Origin: Sphingoaurantiacus capsulatus
GTDB taxonomy: Bacteria > Pseudomonadota > Alphaproteobacteria > Sphingomonadales > Sphingomonadaceae
Reading direction: 5' to 3'
DNA: 64,000 bases
Assembly: GCF_042648405.1 (NCBI RefSeq)
Contig: NZ_JBHRXV010000010.1
Span: forward strand, 1-64,000
The position numbers and the translations under genes are program-made. How positions within the stretch are numbered: position 1 is the first letter of the stretch; the number at the start of each line of letters is the position of its first letter. Shown here in pieces: positions 37,095 through 45,648 of the stretch. A model generated the notes under the pieces. That model was given only the letters and a program-made list of their open reading frames with translations. It had not been told where the DNA came from and did no database searches.

Positions 37095-38825
37095 ATGTCG
37101 AACCTTTTCGAAACTTTCTCCGCGCGGGTGCGCGAGGCGCTCGATGCGCTGGCGGCCGAGGGCGTGATCCCGGCTGGCCTCGACCTCAGGAACGTGACGG
37201 TCGAGCCGCCGCGCGATGCGAGCCATGGCGATCTGGCGACCAACGCCGCGATGGTGCTGGCGAAGCCGGCGGGCACCAACCCGCGCGCCATCGCCGGGCC
37301 GCTTGCCGAGAAGCTGGCGGCGCTGCCCGAGGTGGCGTCGGCGGAGGTGGCCGGCCCCGGCTTCCTCAACATCCGGCTGGTGCCCGGCACCTGGGTCGAT
37401 GTGCTGCGCGCGATCGAGGCGGAGGGCGACGCCTATGGCCGCTCGGCGCTCGGCAACGGGCAGACGGTCAATGTCGAATATGTCTCGGCGAACCCGACCG
37501 GGCCGATGCACATGGGCCATTGCCGGGGTGCGGTGGTCGGCGACGCGCTGGCCAGCCTGCTCAAGTACGCGGGCTATGGCGTGATCCGCGAATATTACAT
37601 CAACGACGCGGGCAGCCAGGTCGACACGCTCGCGCGGTCGGCGCACCTGCGCTACCGCGAGGCCCTCGGCGAGGACATCGGCGAGATTCCGGAAGGCTAT
37701 TATCCGGGCGACTATCTGAAGCCGATCGGCGCGCTGCTCGCCGCGGACTATGGCGACACTTACGTCGGCAAGCCCGAGAGCGAATGGCTGGCGCTGTTCA
37801 AGACGCGCACGGCGGGCGCGATGATGGACCTGATCCGCGCCGATCTGGCGCTGCTTGGCATCCATCACGACAAATTCTCGTCGGAAGCCGAGCTGCAGGC
37901 GTCGGGCGCCATCGAGGCGGCGGTCGAGCGGCTGCGCGCCAAGGGCCTCGTCTATGAAGGCGTGCTCGAGGCGCCGAAGGGCGAGACGCCCGAGGATTGG
38001 GAGCCGGTCGAGCTGACCTTGTTCCGCGCCAGCCAGTTCGGCGACGACGTCGACCGGCCGATCCGCAAGTCGGACGGCAGCTGGACCTATTTCGGCGCCG
38101 ACCTCGCCTATCACGCGCAGAAGGCGGAGAGTGCCGACCAGCTTGTCGACATCTGGGGCGCCGACCATGCCGGCACGGTGAAGCGCCAGCAGGCGGCAGT
38201 GACCGCGCTGACCGACGGCAAGGTCGAGCTCGACGTGAAGCTGGTGCAGATGGTGCGCCTGCTGCGCGCCGGCGAGCCGATCAAGATGTCGAAGCGGGCG
38301 GGCAATTTCGTCACGCTCGCCGATGTCGTCCGCGAGGTCGGCAAGGACGTGGTGCGCTACATCATGCTCACCCGGCGGTCGGACGCGCAGCTCGATTTCG
38401 ACTTCGCCAAGGTGGTCGAGCAGTCGAAGGACAATCCGGTCTTCTACGTTCAGTACGCCCATGCGCGGATTCACTCGCTGCAGCGGCGGATGGCGGAGGC
38501 GGGAATTGCGGTCGTCGAACCGGCGCTCGACCGGCTCGACGACGAGGAGCTGGGGCTGATGCGGCTCGCCGCGCATTGGCCGCGCACGGTCGAGGCCGCG
38601 GCGCTGGCGCATGAGCCGCACCGCGTCGCCTTCTACCTCGGCGATCTCGCCGCCGCCTTCCACGCGCTGTGGAACCGCGGCAACGACGATCCGTCGCGGC
38701 GTTTCCTGCTGCCCGACGATCCGGCGCTCACCGCAGCGCGGCTGGCGCTGTCGCGCGCCATCGGGCAGGTTATCCGCAACGGGTTGTCGATCATGGGAGT
38801 GACGCCCGTCGAGGAGATGCACTGA
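37095..38825 (+). CDS. argS: Arginine--tRNA ligase
   Basis: 576 aa class I aminoacyl-tRNA synthetase charging tRNA-Arg. The N-terminal Add1 domain is followed by VEYVSANPTGPMHMGHCRGA (HIGH box as HMGH, near residue 140), the KMSKRAGNFVTLADV signature (KMSKS box) near 398, and an all-helical anticodon domain ending in NGLSIMGVTPVEEMH. The ATG at 37095 fits the family N-terminus; two bases separate the stop from the next gene. Confidence 0.97.
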   Translation: MSNLFETFSARVREALDALAAEGVIPAGLDLRNVTVEPPRDASHGDLATNAAMVLAKPAGTNPRAIAGPLAEKLAALPEVASAEVAGPGFLNIRLVPGTWVDVLRAIEAEGDAYGRSALGNGQTVNVEYVSANPTGPMHMGHCRGAVVGDALASLLKYAGYGVIREYYINDAGSQVDTLARSAHLRYREALGEDIGEIPEGYYPGDYLKPIGALLAADYGDTYVGKPESEWLALFKTRTAGAMMDLIRADLALLGIHHDKFSSEAELQASGAIEAAVERLRAKGLVYEGVLEAPKGETPEDWEPVELTLFRASQFGDDVDRPIRKSDGSWTYFGADLAYHAQKAESADQLVDIWGADHAGTVKRQQAAVTALTDGKVELDVKLVQMVRLLRAGEPIKMSKRAGNFVTLADVVREVGKDVVRYIMLTRRSDAQLDFDFAKVVEQSKDNPVFYVQYAHARIHSLQRRMAEAGIAVVEPALDRLDDEELGLMRLAAHWPRTVEAAALAHEPHRVAFYLGDLAAAFHALWNRGNDDPSRRFLLPDDPALTAARLALSRAIGQVIRNGLSIMGVTPVEEMH

Positions 38826-38827
38826 GC

Positions 38828-39661
38828 ATGTCGCGGCGCGGGCGGGACGAGGACGAGGACGACGCGCCCTGGCTGGCGCCGGCCGCGCCCGAATATCGCC
38901 GCCGCGCGAGCGGCGGGGGCGGCGGGACGGTGGTGCCCGGCAACCGCTTCATGCTGTGGGTGGTGCTGCTGCTCGGGCTTTTGGCGTTGGTCGTCGGCCT
39001 CATCTACGCACAGGTCGCCAAGCCCGATGACGACGCGCCGGTCTATGCCGATGCCGACGGGCAGGTGCCGCTGATCCGCGCCGCCGACGGGCCGTTCAAG
39101 ATGCGCCCGAAGGATCCGGGCGGGCTCGACCTCGAAGGCAACAACCAGGCGGCGTTCGAAGCGGCCGGCGGCCTCGATCCGGGCGGCGACCTCAACTTCG
39201 ACGCGCTGCCCGAGGAGCCGATCGACCGGGCGGAGATCGCCGCGAGAGCCGAGGCCCGGCCGGCGGCGCCGGCGTCCGGCCCACGTCAGCTGGTCGAGGA
39301 ACCGGAAGAGGTTGCCGAGGCGCCGAAGCCCAAACCGGCGCCCAAGCCCGAGGTGAAGACGCCGCCGAAGAACGAGACGCGCGAGGCGATCGAGGAAGCG
39401 CTGAAACCGGCGGCGGGCGGCGGCAATTTCGCGCTGCAGCTCGGGGCGTTTTCGAGCGAGGCGAAGGCGAACGAGGCGTGGAAGCGTTTTTCGGGGCGCT
39501 ATTCCTATCTCGCCGAACTGAACAAGTCGGTGCTCGCGATCGAGCGCGACGACACCAAGCTGTATCGGCTGCGGGCGACCGGAGTGGGATCGCGGGCGCA
39601 GGCGAACAATCTCTGTTCCCGGCTGCGGGCCGCCGGCGACCAGTGCTCGGTGGTTGATTGA
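38828..39661 (+). CDS. Membrane-anchored SPOR domain protein
   Basis: 277 aa. A charged cytoplasmic tail of about 40 residues precedes one membrane helix (MLWVVLLLGLLALVVGLIYA), then a long acidic and Pro/Lys-rich periplasmic linker and a C-terminal SPOR domain (NFALQLGAFSSEAKANEAWK to LRAAGDQCSVVD). SPOR domains bind septal glycan lacking stem peptides. It lies between argS and nagZ, its normal alphaproteobacterial place, and its stop shares a base with the nagZ start. Confidence 0.92.
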   Translation: MSRRGRDEDEDDAPWLAPAAPEYRRRASGGGGGTVVPGNRFMLWVVLLLGLLALVVGLIYAQVAKPDDDAPVYADADGQVPLIRAADGPFKMRPKDPGGLDLEGNNQAAFEAAGGLDPGGDLNFDALPEEPIDRAEIAARAEARPAAPASGPRQLVEEPEEVAEAPKPKPAPKPEVKTPPKNETREAIEEALKPAAGGGNFALQLGAFSSEAKANEAWKRFSGRYSYLAELNKSVLAIERDDTKLYRLRATGVGSRAQANNLCSRLRAAGDQCSVVD

Positions 39662-40668
39662 TGCTGCCGATCATCTTCGCATTCGCGGGGACGGTGCTGA
39701 GCGATGACGAACGGGCGCTCTTCAGGGCCTGCGACCCGGCGGGGTTCATCCTGTTCCGGCGGAATATCGAGACGCCCGATCAGGTGCGGGCGCTGACCGA
39801 TTCGCTGCGGGAGCTGTCCGGGCGGAGCGATCTGCCGATCCTGATCGATCAGGAGGGCGGGCGCGTGGCGCGGCTGGAGCCGCCGCACTGGCCGGTGTTT
39901 CCGACGGGCGAGGCGTTCGGGCGGTTGTTCGAGACGGCGCCGTTGTCGGCGCTGGAGGCGGCGCGGGTCAACGCGCTCGCGATTGCGCTGACCCTTCGCG
40001 ACATCGGGGTGACGGTCGACTGCCTGCCGCTGCTCGATGTGCCGGTGCCTAGCGCGCACGATGTGATCGGCGACCGGGCCTATGGGCGGGAGCCGCTGCG
40101 GGTGGCGGCGTTGGGCGACATGACGTTGCGTGGGCTGCGCGAGGGCGGCGTGGTCGGTATCGTCAAGCATATCCCCGGCCACGGACGGGCGGCAGCGGAC
40201 AGCCATCTGGAGCTGCCGGTGGTGACGGCCTCGCGCGATGAGCTGGAGACGGATTTCGCGCCGTTCCGAAAGCTCAGCGGTGCGCCGATGGGGATGACGG
40301 CGCATGTCAAATACACCGCGCTCGATGCCGAGCGTTGCGCCTCGCTGTCGCCGACGGTGATCGAGGGCACGATCCGCGGCGACATCGGCTTCGACGGCTT
40401 CCTGATGGCCGACGACCTCGGGATGAAGGCGCTGGGCGGCAGCTTTGCCCAGCGGGCGCTGGGGACGATCGCGGCGGGCTGCGACGTGGCGCTGCATTGT
40501 TCGGGGGTGTTCGCCGAGATGGCGGAGATCGCCGAGGCGGCGCCGGCGATGAGCGACAAGGCGCAAGAGCGGCTGGCGCGGGCGATGGCGTGGGCGGACG
40601 GTGCCTCGCAGGCGGATATCGCCGAACTGGCGGCCAAGCGCGACGCGCTGCTGGCCCTGGCGGCATGA
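39661..40668 (+). CDS. nagZ: Beta-N-acetylhexosaminidase
   Basis: 335 aa family 3 glycosidase that removes GlcNAc from anhydro-muropeptides during cell-wall recycling in the cytoplasm. LIDQEGGRVARLEPPHWPVF near residue 62, the KHIPGHGRAAADSHLELP loop (His-Asp acid/base) near 170, and FDGFLMADDLGMKALGGSF with the nucleophile Asp near 250 are diagnostic. ATG at 39661 overlaps the preceding TGA by one base; a TTG three bases earlier is possible. No signal peptide. Confidence 0.95.
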   Translation: MLPIIFAFAGTVLSDDERALFRACDPAGFILFRRNIETPDQVRALTDSLRELSGRSDLPILIDQEGGRVARLEPPHWPVFPTGEAFGRLFETAPLSALEAARVNALAIALTLRDIGVTVDCLPLLDVPVPSAHDVIGDRAYGREPLRVAALGDMTLRGLREGGVVGIVKHIPGHGRAAADSHLELPVVTASRDELETDFAPFRKLSGAPMGMTAHVKYTALDAERCASLSPTVIEGTIRGDIGFDGFLMADDLGMKALGGSFAQRALGTIAAGCDVALHCSGVFAEMAEIAEAAPAMSDKAQERLARAMAWADGASQADIAELAAKRDALLALAA

Positions 40669-40689
40669 TGGCGGCCCACACCGATCTTT

Positions 40690-40849
40690 CCCTCTCCCTT
40701 GAGGGGAGAGGAAGGGGCCCGCTTTGCAACGCAAAGTGGGAAGGTGAGGGTGATGCCCGAGCGCAAACGGCGTCGGCGCGTTTCGCCCGCACATCACCCT
40801 CACCCTCCCAGCTTCGCTGGGCCCCTCCCTCTCCCCTCAAGGGAGAGGG
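40690..40849. repeat. 160-bp inverted-repeat element between nagZ and scpA
   Basis: The 31-bp ends (40690-40720 and 40819-40849, starting CCCTCTCCCTTGAGGGGAGA) are inverted repeats with one mismatch. Next inward, GGGAAGGTGAGGGTGATG near 40739-40756 pairs at 17 of 18 positions with a stretch near 40793-40810. Each end can also fold on its own (CCTCTCCC/GGGGAGAGG). The whole unit could form one long hairpin, as in many short dispersed intergenic repeats of proteobacteria. Its right end carries the probable scpA ribosome-binding site. Confidence 0.8.
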
Positions 40850-40854
40850 GTGCG

Positions 40855-41634
40855 GTGGCGCCCGTGGCTGAGAATTCCGACCTCTTCGAAGCGCCGGTTC
40901 GCGATCGGCCCGAGGAGGAGGTGCTGACGCTCGAGCTCGACGGGTGGGAAGGGCCGCTCGATCTGCTGCTGCAGCTGGCGCGCAACCAGCGGGTCGACCT
41001 GACCAAGATCTCGATCCTCGCGCTGGTCGAGCAATATCTGGAGTTCGTCGCCAAGGCGCGGCAGCTGCGGCTGGAGCTGGCGGCGGATTATCTCGTGATG
41101 GCGGCGTGGCTCGCCTATCTCAAATCCTGCCTGCTGCTGCCCAGGGAGGCGCAGGAGGAGCCGTCGGCGGAGGAACTGGCGCTGCGGCTGCAGATGCAGT
41201 TGCAGCGGCTCGACGCGATGCGCGAGGCGGGGGCGCGGCTGATGGCGCGCGACCAGCTGGGCCGCGATACGTTTCCGCGCGGGGCGCCCGAGGGGCTGCG
41301 GGTGCTGAAATCCTCGGCGTTCGAGGTGTCGCTGTACGAGCTGCTGCAGGCTTATGGTGCGCTCAGGGCGCGGGGCGAGCATCGCATCTACGAGGTAAAG
41401 CGGCGGCCGATAATGGCGCTGGAGGAGGCGCTGGAGCGGCTCGAGGGTCTGCTCGGCGTGACCTTCGAGTGGACCGAGCTGCTGCGCTTCCTGCCCGAAA
41501 GCGAGGATGCGGGGTTCCGGCGGTCGACGATCGCCAGCACGTTTGTGGCGGCGCTGGAACTGGCGCGGCAGGGGAGGGCCGACCTGCAGCAGGCGGAGGC
41601 GTTCGGGCCGCTGCACCTCAGGGGCAAAAGATGA
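40855..41634 (+). CDS. scpA: Segregation and condensation protein A
   Basis: 259 aa kleisin subunit that joins SMC heads and ScpB in chromosome condensation. The N-terminal part LELDGWEGPLDLLLQLARNQ with RVDLTKISILALVEQYLEFV, then ELAADYLVMAAWLAYLKSCL (residues about 60-100), is the kleisin signature; the C-terminal winged helix contains ISFEWTEL-like TFEWTELLRFL. The start is GTG at 40855, 5 nt after GGGAGAGGGG in the repeat end; GTG at 40864 is an alternative. The frame remains open back through the repeat, but that part is not protein-like. Confidence 0.92.
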   Translation: MAPVAENSDLFEAPVRDRPEEEVLTLELDGWEGPLDLLLQLARNQRVDLTKISILALVEQYLEFVAKARQLRLELAADYLVMAAWLAYLKSCLLLPREAQEEPSAEELALRLQMQLQRLDAMREAGARLMARDQLGRDTFPRGAPEGLRVLKSSAFEVSLYELLQAYGALRARGEHRIYEVKRRPIMALEEALERLEGLLGVTFEWTELLRFLPESEDAGFRRSTIASTFVAALELARQGRADLQQAEAFGPLHLRGKR

Positions 41635-42272
41635 TCGACCCCGAGACGCTGCGCATGGTCGAGGCGATCCTGTTCGCCGCCGACAAGCCGCTGACGGTCG
41701 AAGAGATCGCGGCGTATTTGCCGGAAGGGGCGGAGGTGGGCGCGGTGCTGGTCGAGCTGGCCGAATCCTATGCGCCACGTGGGGTGAATCTGGTCGATCG
41801 CGGCGGGCGCTGGCTGTTCCAGACGGCGCCCGACCTGTCGCACATCCTCAGCCGCGAGCGGCAGGAGGCGCGGAAACTTAGCCGCGCGGCGCTCGAGACG
41901 CTGGCGATCATTGCCTATCACGAGCCGGCGACGCGGGCGCAGATCGAGGAGATCCGCGGCGTGTCGATCTCCAGGGGCACGCTCGACGTGCTGATGGAAG
42001 CGGGCTGGGTGCGCCCGGCGGGCCGTCGCGAATCGCCGGGGCGGCCGCTGCAGTACGCGACGACGCCTGCGTTCCTCGTGCAGTTCGGGCTGGAGAGCCG
42101 CCGCGACCTGCCGGGCATCGGCGAGCTGAAGGCGGCGGGGCTGCTCGATCCGATCGACCTGTCGCTGTTCGGCCAGCCGCAGCCCGAGAGCGAGGATGAT
42201 TCCGACGCGGGCGAGCCGGACGAGGAATATGAAGGTATCGTCAGCGACGAAGAGTCCGAGGACGCCGACTAG
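41631..42272 (+). CDS. scpB: Segregation and condensation protein B
   Basis: 213 aa partner of ScpA in the SMC-ScpAB complex. Two winged-helix domains: the first has RMVEAILFAADKPLTVEEIA, the second LSRAALETLAIIAYHEPATR with IEEIRGVSISRGTLDVLMEA and the wing GRRESPGRPLQYATT. A short acidic tail (DDSDAGEPDEEYEGIVSDEE) ends the protein. The ATG overlaps the scpA stop (ATGA). Confidence 0.95.
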   Translation: MIDPETLRMVEAILFAADKPLTVEEIAAYLPEGAEVGAVLVELAESYAPRGVNLVDRGGRWLFQTAPDLSHILSRERQEARKLSRAALETLAIIAYHEPATRAQIEEIRGVSISRGTLDVLMEAGWVRPAGRRESPGRPLQYATTPAFLVQFGLESRRDLPGIGELKAAGLLDPIDLSLFGQPQPESEDDSDAGEPDEEYEGIVSDEESEDAD

Positions 42273-42353
42273 CCGCCGTCACATCGCTGGGGTAGAAACC
42301 CGGCGACGCAAGACCCACCTTAGGGTCCGAGGAAATTCCAGGGAGCTTTCGCG

Positions 42354-42593
42354 ATGGGTTCGTTCAGCATCTGGCACTGGCTGGTCGTGGGCGTGATCGT
42401 CCTGCTGCTGTTCGGCAAGGGCCGTATCTCCGATATCATGGGCGAGACGGCGAAGGGCATCAAAGCCTTCAAGAAGGGCATGACCGAGGACGACGCGCCG
42501 CCGCCGGCCCCCGCGCCCGCCCCGCGCCAGGTGACGACGGCGCCGCCGGCCGAGACGGCCGCGCCGGCGCGCGAGGAAGCGAACCGGCCGTAA
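42354..42593 (+). CDS. tatA: Sec-independent translocase protein TatA
   Basis: 79 aa. An N-terminal membrane helix (SIWHWLVVGVIVLLLFG) is followed by the amphipathic helix beginning GKGRISDIMGETAKGIKAFK, the TatA hallmark, and a Pro/Ala-rich tail. TatA oligomers form the passage for folded proteins. Several proteins in this window carry twin-arginine signals that would use it (dienelactone hydrolase, DUF885 proteins, CopA). First of tatABC, 81 bp after scpB. Confidence 0.95.
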   Translation: MGSFSIWHWLVVGVIVLLLFGKGRISDIMGETAKGIKAFKKGMTEDDAPPPAPAPAPRQVTTAPPAETAAPAREEANRP

Positions 42594-42599
42594 CGCCGG

Positions 42600-42980
42600 A
42601 TGTTCGACGTCGGTTATTCAGAGCTGCTGCTCATCGCGATCGTGACCCTGCTGGTCGTCGGTCCCAAGGAGCTGCCCAACCTCCTGCGCAAGGTCGGCAA
42701 ATGGACCGCGCAGGCGCGGGGCATGGCGCGCCATTTCCGCTCGGGCTTCGACACGATGGTGCGCGAGGCCGAGATCGACGAGATGAACCGGCAATGGGCG
42801 GCGCAGAACGAAGCGATCATGGCCGGGTCGAAGAGCTACACGCCCGACCCTGAGCGCGACGCCGATCTGGAAGCGATTGCCGATTTGCCGCCGCCGCCGG
42901 CCTCTGAGCCGGAAGCACCGCCCGCCAAGCCGAAGCGCACCCGCGCCAAGAAGCCGCCGGCGGTTCCGCCCGCGCCGTGA
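42600..42980 (+). CDS. tatB: Sec-independent translocase protein TatB
   Basis: 126 aa. MFDVGYSELLLIAIVTLLVV opens with the membrane helix and the Glu typical of TatB (GYSELL), and LPNLLRKVGKWTAQARGMAR begins the amphipathic helix. A long helical part and a Pro/Lys-rich tail follow. TatB receives precursor from TatC. Overlaps the GTG start of tatC by four bases. Confidence 0.95.
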   Translation: MFDVGYSELLLIAIVTLLVVGPKELPNLLRKVGKWTAQARGMARHFRSGFDTMVREAEIDEMNRQWAAQNEAIMAGSKSYTPDPERDADLEAIADLPPPPASEPEAPPAKPKRTRAKKPPAVPPAP

Positions 42981-43762
42981 GGGACATCGACGACAGCAAG
43001 GCGCCGCTTCTCGACCATCTGATCGAGCTGCGGCAGCGCCTCCTGCGCAGCATCATCGCGCTGGCGGTGGCGTTCGGCATCGCCTTCTATTTCTCGTCCG
43101 ACATCTTCCGCTTCCTCGCCCAGCCGTACATCGAGGCGTCGGGGCCGGGCGGTGAGAAGCAGCTGATCTACACCAAGCTCTACGAAGCGTTTTTCACCGA
43201 GATCAAGGTGGCGCTGTTCGCTGCCTTCTTCTTCGCCTTCCCGGTGATCGCCAACCAGGTGTGGGCGTTCGTGGCGCCCGGCCTCTACAAGCATGAAAAG
43301 CGGGCGTTCCTGCCGTTCATCCTGGCGACGCCGGTGCTGTTCACCCTGGGCGCGGCGCTTGCCTATTATGTGGTGATGCCGACGGCGTTCCGCTTCTTCC
43401 TCGGCTATCAGCAGTCCGACGGCGAGGTGTCAGTGAGCGCGCTTCCCGCCATCGCCGACTATCTGTCGCTGGTGATGAACTTCATCTTCGCGTTCGGCGT
43501 GTCGTTCCTGCTGCCGGTGCTGATGATGCTGCTCGAGCGCGCCGGCATCGTCACGCGCCAGCAACTGACCGCGGGCCGCCGCTACGCCATCGTCGCGGCG
43601 TTCGTCGTCGCGGCCGTGCTGACCCCGCCCGATGTCATCTCGCAGCTGATGCTCGCGATCCCGCTGGTCATCCTCTACGAACTGGCGCTGATCGGCATCT
43701 GGCTCACCGAGCGCGGCCGCGCCAAGAAGGCCATCGTCCCCACCGAACAGGAAGCCCCATGA
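42977..43762 (+). CDS. tatC: Sec-independent translocase protein TatC
   Basis: 261 aa, six membrane helices; the receptor for twin-arginine signals. KAPLLDHLIELRQRLLRSII at the N-terminus and the first periplasmic-loop region FTEIKVALFAAFFFAFPVIA with NQVWAFVAPGLYKHEKRAF are diagnostic, including the conserved LYKHEKR. The start is GTG at 42977. The stop overlaps the next gene (ATGA), tying an aldehyde dehydrogenase to the tat operon. Confidence 0.96.
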   Translation: MRDIDDSKAPLLDHLIELRQRLLRSIIALAVAFGIAFYFSSDIFRFLAQPYIEASGPGGEKQLIYTKLYEAFFTEIKVALFAAFFFAFPVIANQVWAFVAPGLYKHEKRAFLPFILATPVLFTLGAALAYYVVMPTAFRFFLGYQQSDGEVSVSALPAIADYLSLVMNFIFAFGVSFLLPVLMMLLERAGIVTRQQLTAGRRYAIVAAFVVAAVLTPPDVISQLMLAIPLVILYELALIGIWLTERGRAKKAIVPTEQEAP

Positions 43763-45219
43763 CCCGCGAGACCCTCGACCTGAAGCGCCCCGACCTGCTG
43801 CGCGAGCAGGCGTTCGTCGCGGGCGAATGGGTGTCGGGCGCGAGCAGCATCGAAGTGCGCAACCCGGCGACGGGCGGCCTGCTGGCCACCGTGCCGAAGC
43901 TGGGTGCCGCCGACACCAAGAAGGCGATCGACGCGGCGCAGGCAGCGATGAAAGGCTGGGCGAAGCTCACCGCCAAGGAGCGCGCGAACACGCTGCGCCG
44001 CTGGTTCGAGCTCATCATGGCGAACCAGGAAGACCTTGCGCGCATCATGACCGCCGAGCAGGGCAAACCCTTGGGCGAGGCGCGCGGCGAGATCGCCTAT
44101 GCGGCGAGCTTCATCGAATGGTTCGCCGAAGAGGGCAAGCGCATCTACGGCGACATCATCCCCGCGCATGCGCCGGACAAGCGCATCATGGTGCTGAAGC
44201 AGCCGATCGGCGTCGCCGCGGCGATCACCCCGTGGAATTTCCCCGCCGCGATGATCACCCGCAAGGCCGGGCCGGCGCTCGCCGCCGGTTGCGGCATGGT
44301 GCTGAAGCCCGCCACCGCGACGCCGCTGTCGGCCTTCGCGCTGTGCGTGCTGGCGGAAGAGGCGGGGCTGCCCAAGGGGCTGCTGTCCTGCGTCACCGGC
44401 AGCGCGGGCGAGATCGCGGGGGCGATGACGTCCAACCCGCTGGTGCGCAAGCTGTCCTTCACCGGATCGACCGAGATCGGCCAGCAGCTGATGGTCGCCT
44501 GCGCCGAGAACGTCACCAAGATGAGCCTTGAACTGGGCGGCAACGCGCCGTTCATCGTGTTCGACGACGCCGACCTCGACGCGGCGGTGCAGGGCGCGAT
44601 CCTGTCTAAGTTCCGCAACGCCGGGCAGACCTGCGTCTGCGCCAACCGCATCTATGCGCAGGCGGGCATCTATGACGAATTCGTGCAGCGGCTGGCCAAG
44701 GCCACCGAGGCGCTGAAGATCGGCAACGGCGCCGAGGCCGGCATCGACGTCGGCCCGCTGATCGACGAGGCGGCGGTGGCGAAGGTCGAGGAGCATATCG
44801 CCGACGCCGTCGCGCATGGCGGCCGCATCGTGTCCGGCGGCAAGCGCCACCCGCTCGGCCACAGCTTCTTCACCCCGACGGTGATCGCCGACGTCACGCC
44901 GAAGATGGCGGTGGCGCAGGAGGAGACCTTCGGCCCGGTGGCGCCGGTGTTCCGCTTCACCGACGAGGCGGACGTGGTGGCGCAGGCCAACGACACGCGC
45001 TTCGGGCTTGCGGCGTACTTCTATTCGCGCGACCTCGGCACGGTGTGGCGGGTCGCCGAGGACCTCGAATTCGGCATCGTCGGCGTCAACACCGGCATTA
45101 TCTCGACCGAGGTCGCGCCGTTCGGCGGCGTCAAGCATTCGGGCTTCGGCCGCGAGGGCTCGAAATACGGCATCGAGGATTATCTCGAGGTCAAATATGT
45201 CTGCGTCGCCGGCATCTGA
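43759..45219 (+). CDS. gabD: NAD(P)-dependent succinate-semialdehyde dehydrogenase
   Basis: 486 aa aldehyde dehydrogenase oxidising succinate semialdehyde to succinate, usually in GABA breakdown. The whole sequence follows the GabD type: PWNFPAAMITRKAGPALAAG, the general base Glu in SLELGGNAPFIVFDDADLD (near 258), the catalytic Cys in FRNAGQTCVCANRIYAQ (near 290), and the end GGVKHSGFGREGSKYGIEDY. Substrate is inferred from similarity; related semialdehydes are possible. Translationally coupled to tatC. Confidence 0.9.
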   Translation: MTRETLDLKRPDLLREQAFVAGEWVSGASSIEVRNPATGGLLATVPKLGAADTKKAIDAAQAAMKGWAKLTAKERANTLRRWFELIMANQEDLARIMTAEQGKPLGEARGEIAYAASFIEWFAEEGKRIYGDIIPAHAPDKRIMVLKQPIGVAAAITPWNFPAAMITRKAGPALAAGCGMVLKPATATPLSAFALCVLAEEAGLPKGLLSCVTGSAGEIAGAMTSNPLVRKLSFTGSTEIGQQLMVACAENVTKMSLELGGNAPFIVFDDADLDAAVQGAILSKFRNAGQTCVCANRIYAQAGIYDEFVQRLAKATEALKIGNGAEAGIDVGPLIDEAAVAKVEEHIADAVAHGGRIVSGGKRHPLGHSFFTPTVIADVTPKMAVAQEETFGPVAPVFRFTDEADVVAQANDTRFGLAAYFYSRDLGTVWRVAEDLEFGIVGVNTGIISTEVAPFGGVKHSGFGREGSKYGIEDYLEVKYVCVAGI

Positions 45220-45343
45220 TCGAGCCGTTTTCCGCGGTTTCTGAACGGCTGTTCAGACCCAATTTTCCGATTGCGACGAGCCGAAGCGGAAAGTCCGACA
45301 TCCCGAACTTGGAAGTCCGTTGAGGCCTCCCTATCTCTGTGTT

Positions 45344-45442
45344 GCGAGCCGTGGTCATCCCCTTTCCGCGGCCTGCGCGCGCCGGTCGGCGCGTTTTCCT
45401 CCCTGAACCCTTGGCCGCCCTTCGGGGCGGCCTTTTTCTTTT
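45344..45442 (+). ncRNA. Candidate small RNA with two hairpins
   Basis: Possible promoter TTGGAA (45309-45314), 17-bp spacer, TATCTC (45332-45337), giving a start near 45344. The transcript would hold a hairpin CGCGCC/GGCGCG at 45378-45393, a single-stranded CCTCCCT at 45398-45404 complementary to a Shine-Dalgarno core, and the terminator at 45413-45442. The promoter match is modest; the same terminator may simply end the gabD transcript, whose stop lies 194 bp upstream. In the gap before it, CTGAAC/GTTCAG at 45241-45256 is a weak hairpin. Confidence 0.25.
45413..45442 (+). terminator. Strong Rho-independent terminator
   Basis: Perfect 8-bp stem GGCCGCCC (45413-45420) with GGGCGGCC (45425-45432), a TTCG tetraloop, and the tail TTTTTCTTTT. 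It ends transcription from the gabD side or from a small RNA between. Confidence 0.9.
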
Positions 45443-45522
45443 GGGTGAGGGGGTTGGGGCCGGTGCTTCCGCCCCTGCGCGGTCGCGGTGGAGAAGCGCC
45501 GGAGCGTCCAACCACACCCAAT

Positions 45523-45592
45523 CCGTCATACCGGCGAAAGCCGGTATCCAGTCGATGGCCGGTCTGGATACCGGCTTTCGCCGGTATGACGG
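45523..45592. repeat. Dispersed 70-bp palindrome, copy 1
   Basis: Perfect 29-bp inverted repeat (45523-45551 with 45564-45592) around a 12-nt spacer; arms begin CCGTCATACCGGCGAAAGCC. The same unit recurs at 59936-60005. Each copy lies between the 3' ends of two convergent genes. Part of the arm, GTTGGTTTGTGATTATGACG then GGTTGGTTGGTGATGA, is followed by a short tandem-like stretch (45588-45627) before the amidohydrolase stop. Confidence 0.9.
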
Positions 45593-45648
45593 TTGGTTTG
45601 TGATTATGACGGTTGGTTGGTGATGAGGCGACGGAAAGAGGGACGCGG

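Noticed and set aside
40699..40854. N-terminal extension of ScpA through the inverted repeat
   Set aside because: The frame stays open, but it would encode the palindromic repeat itself; kleisin similarity begins only after 40880 and a good ribosome-binding site precedes GTG 40855.
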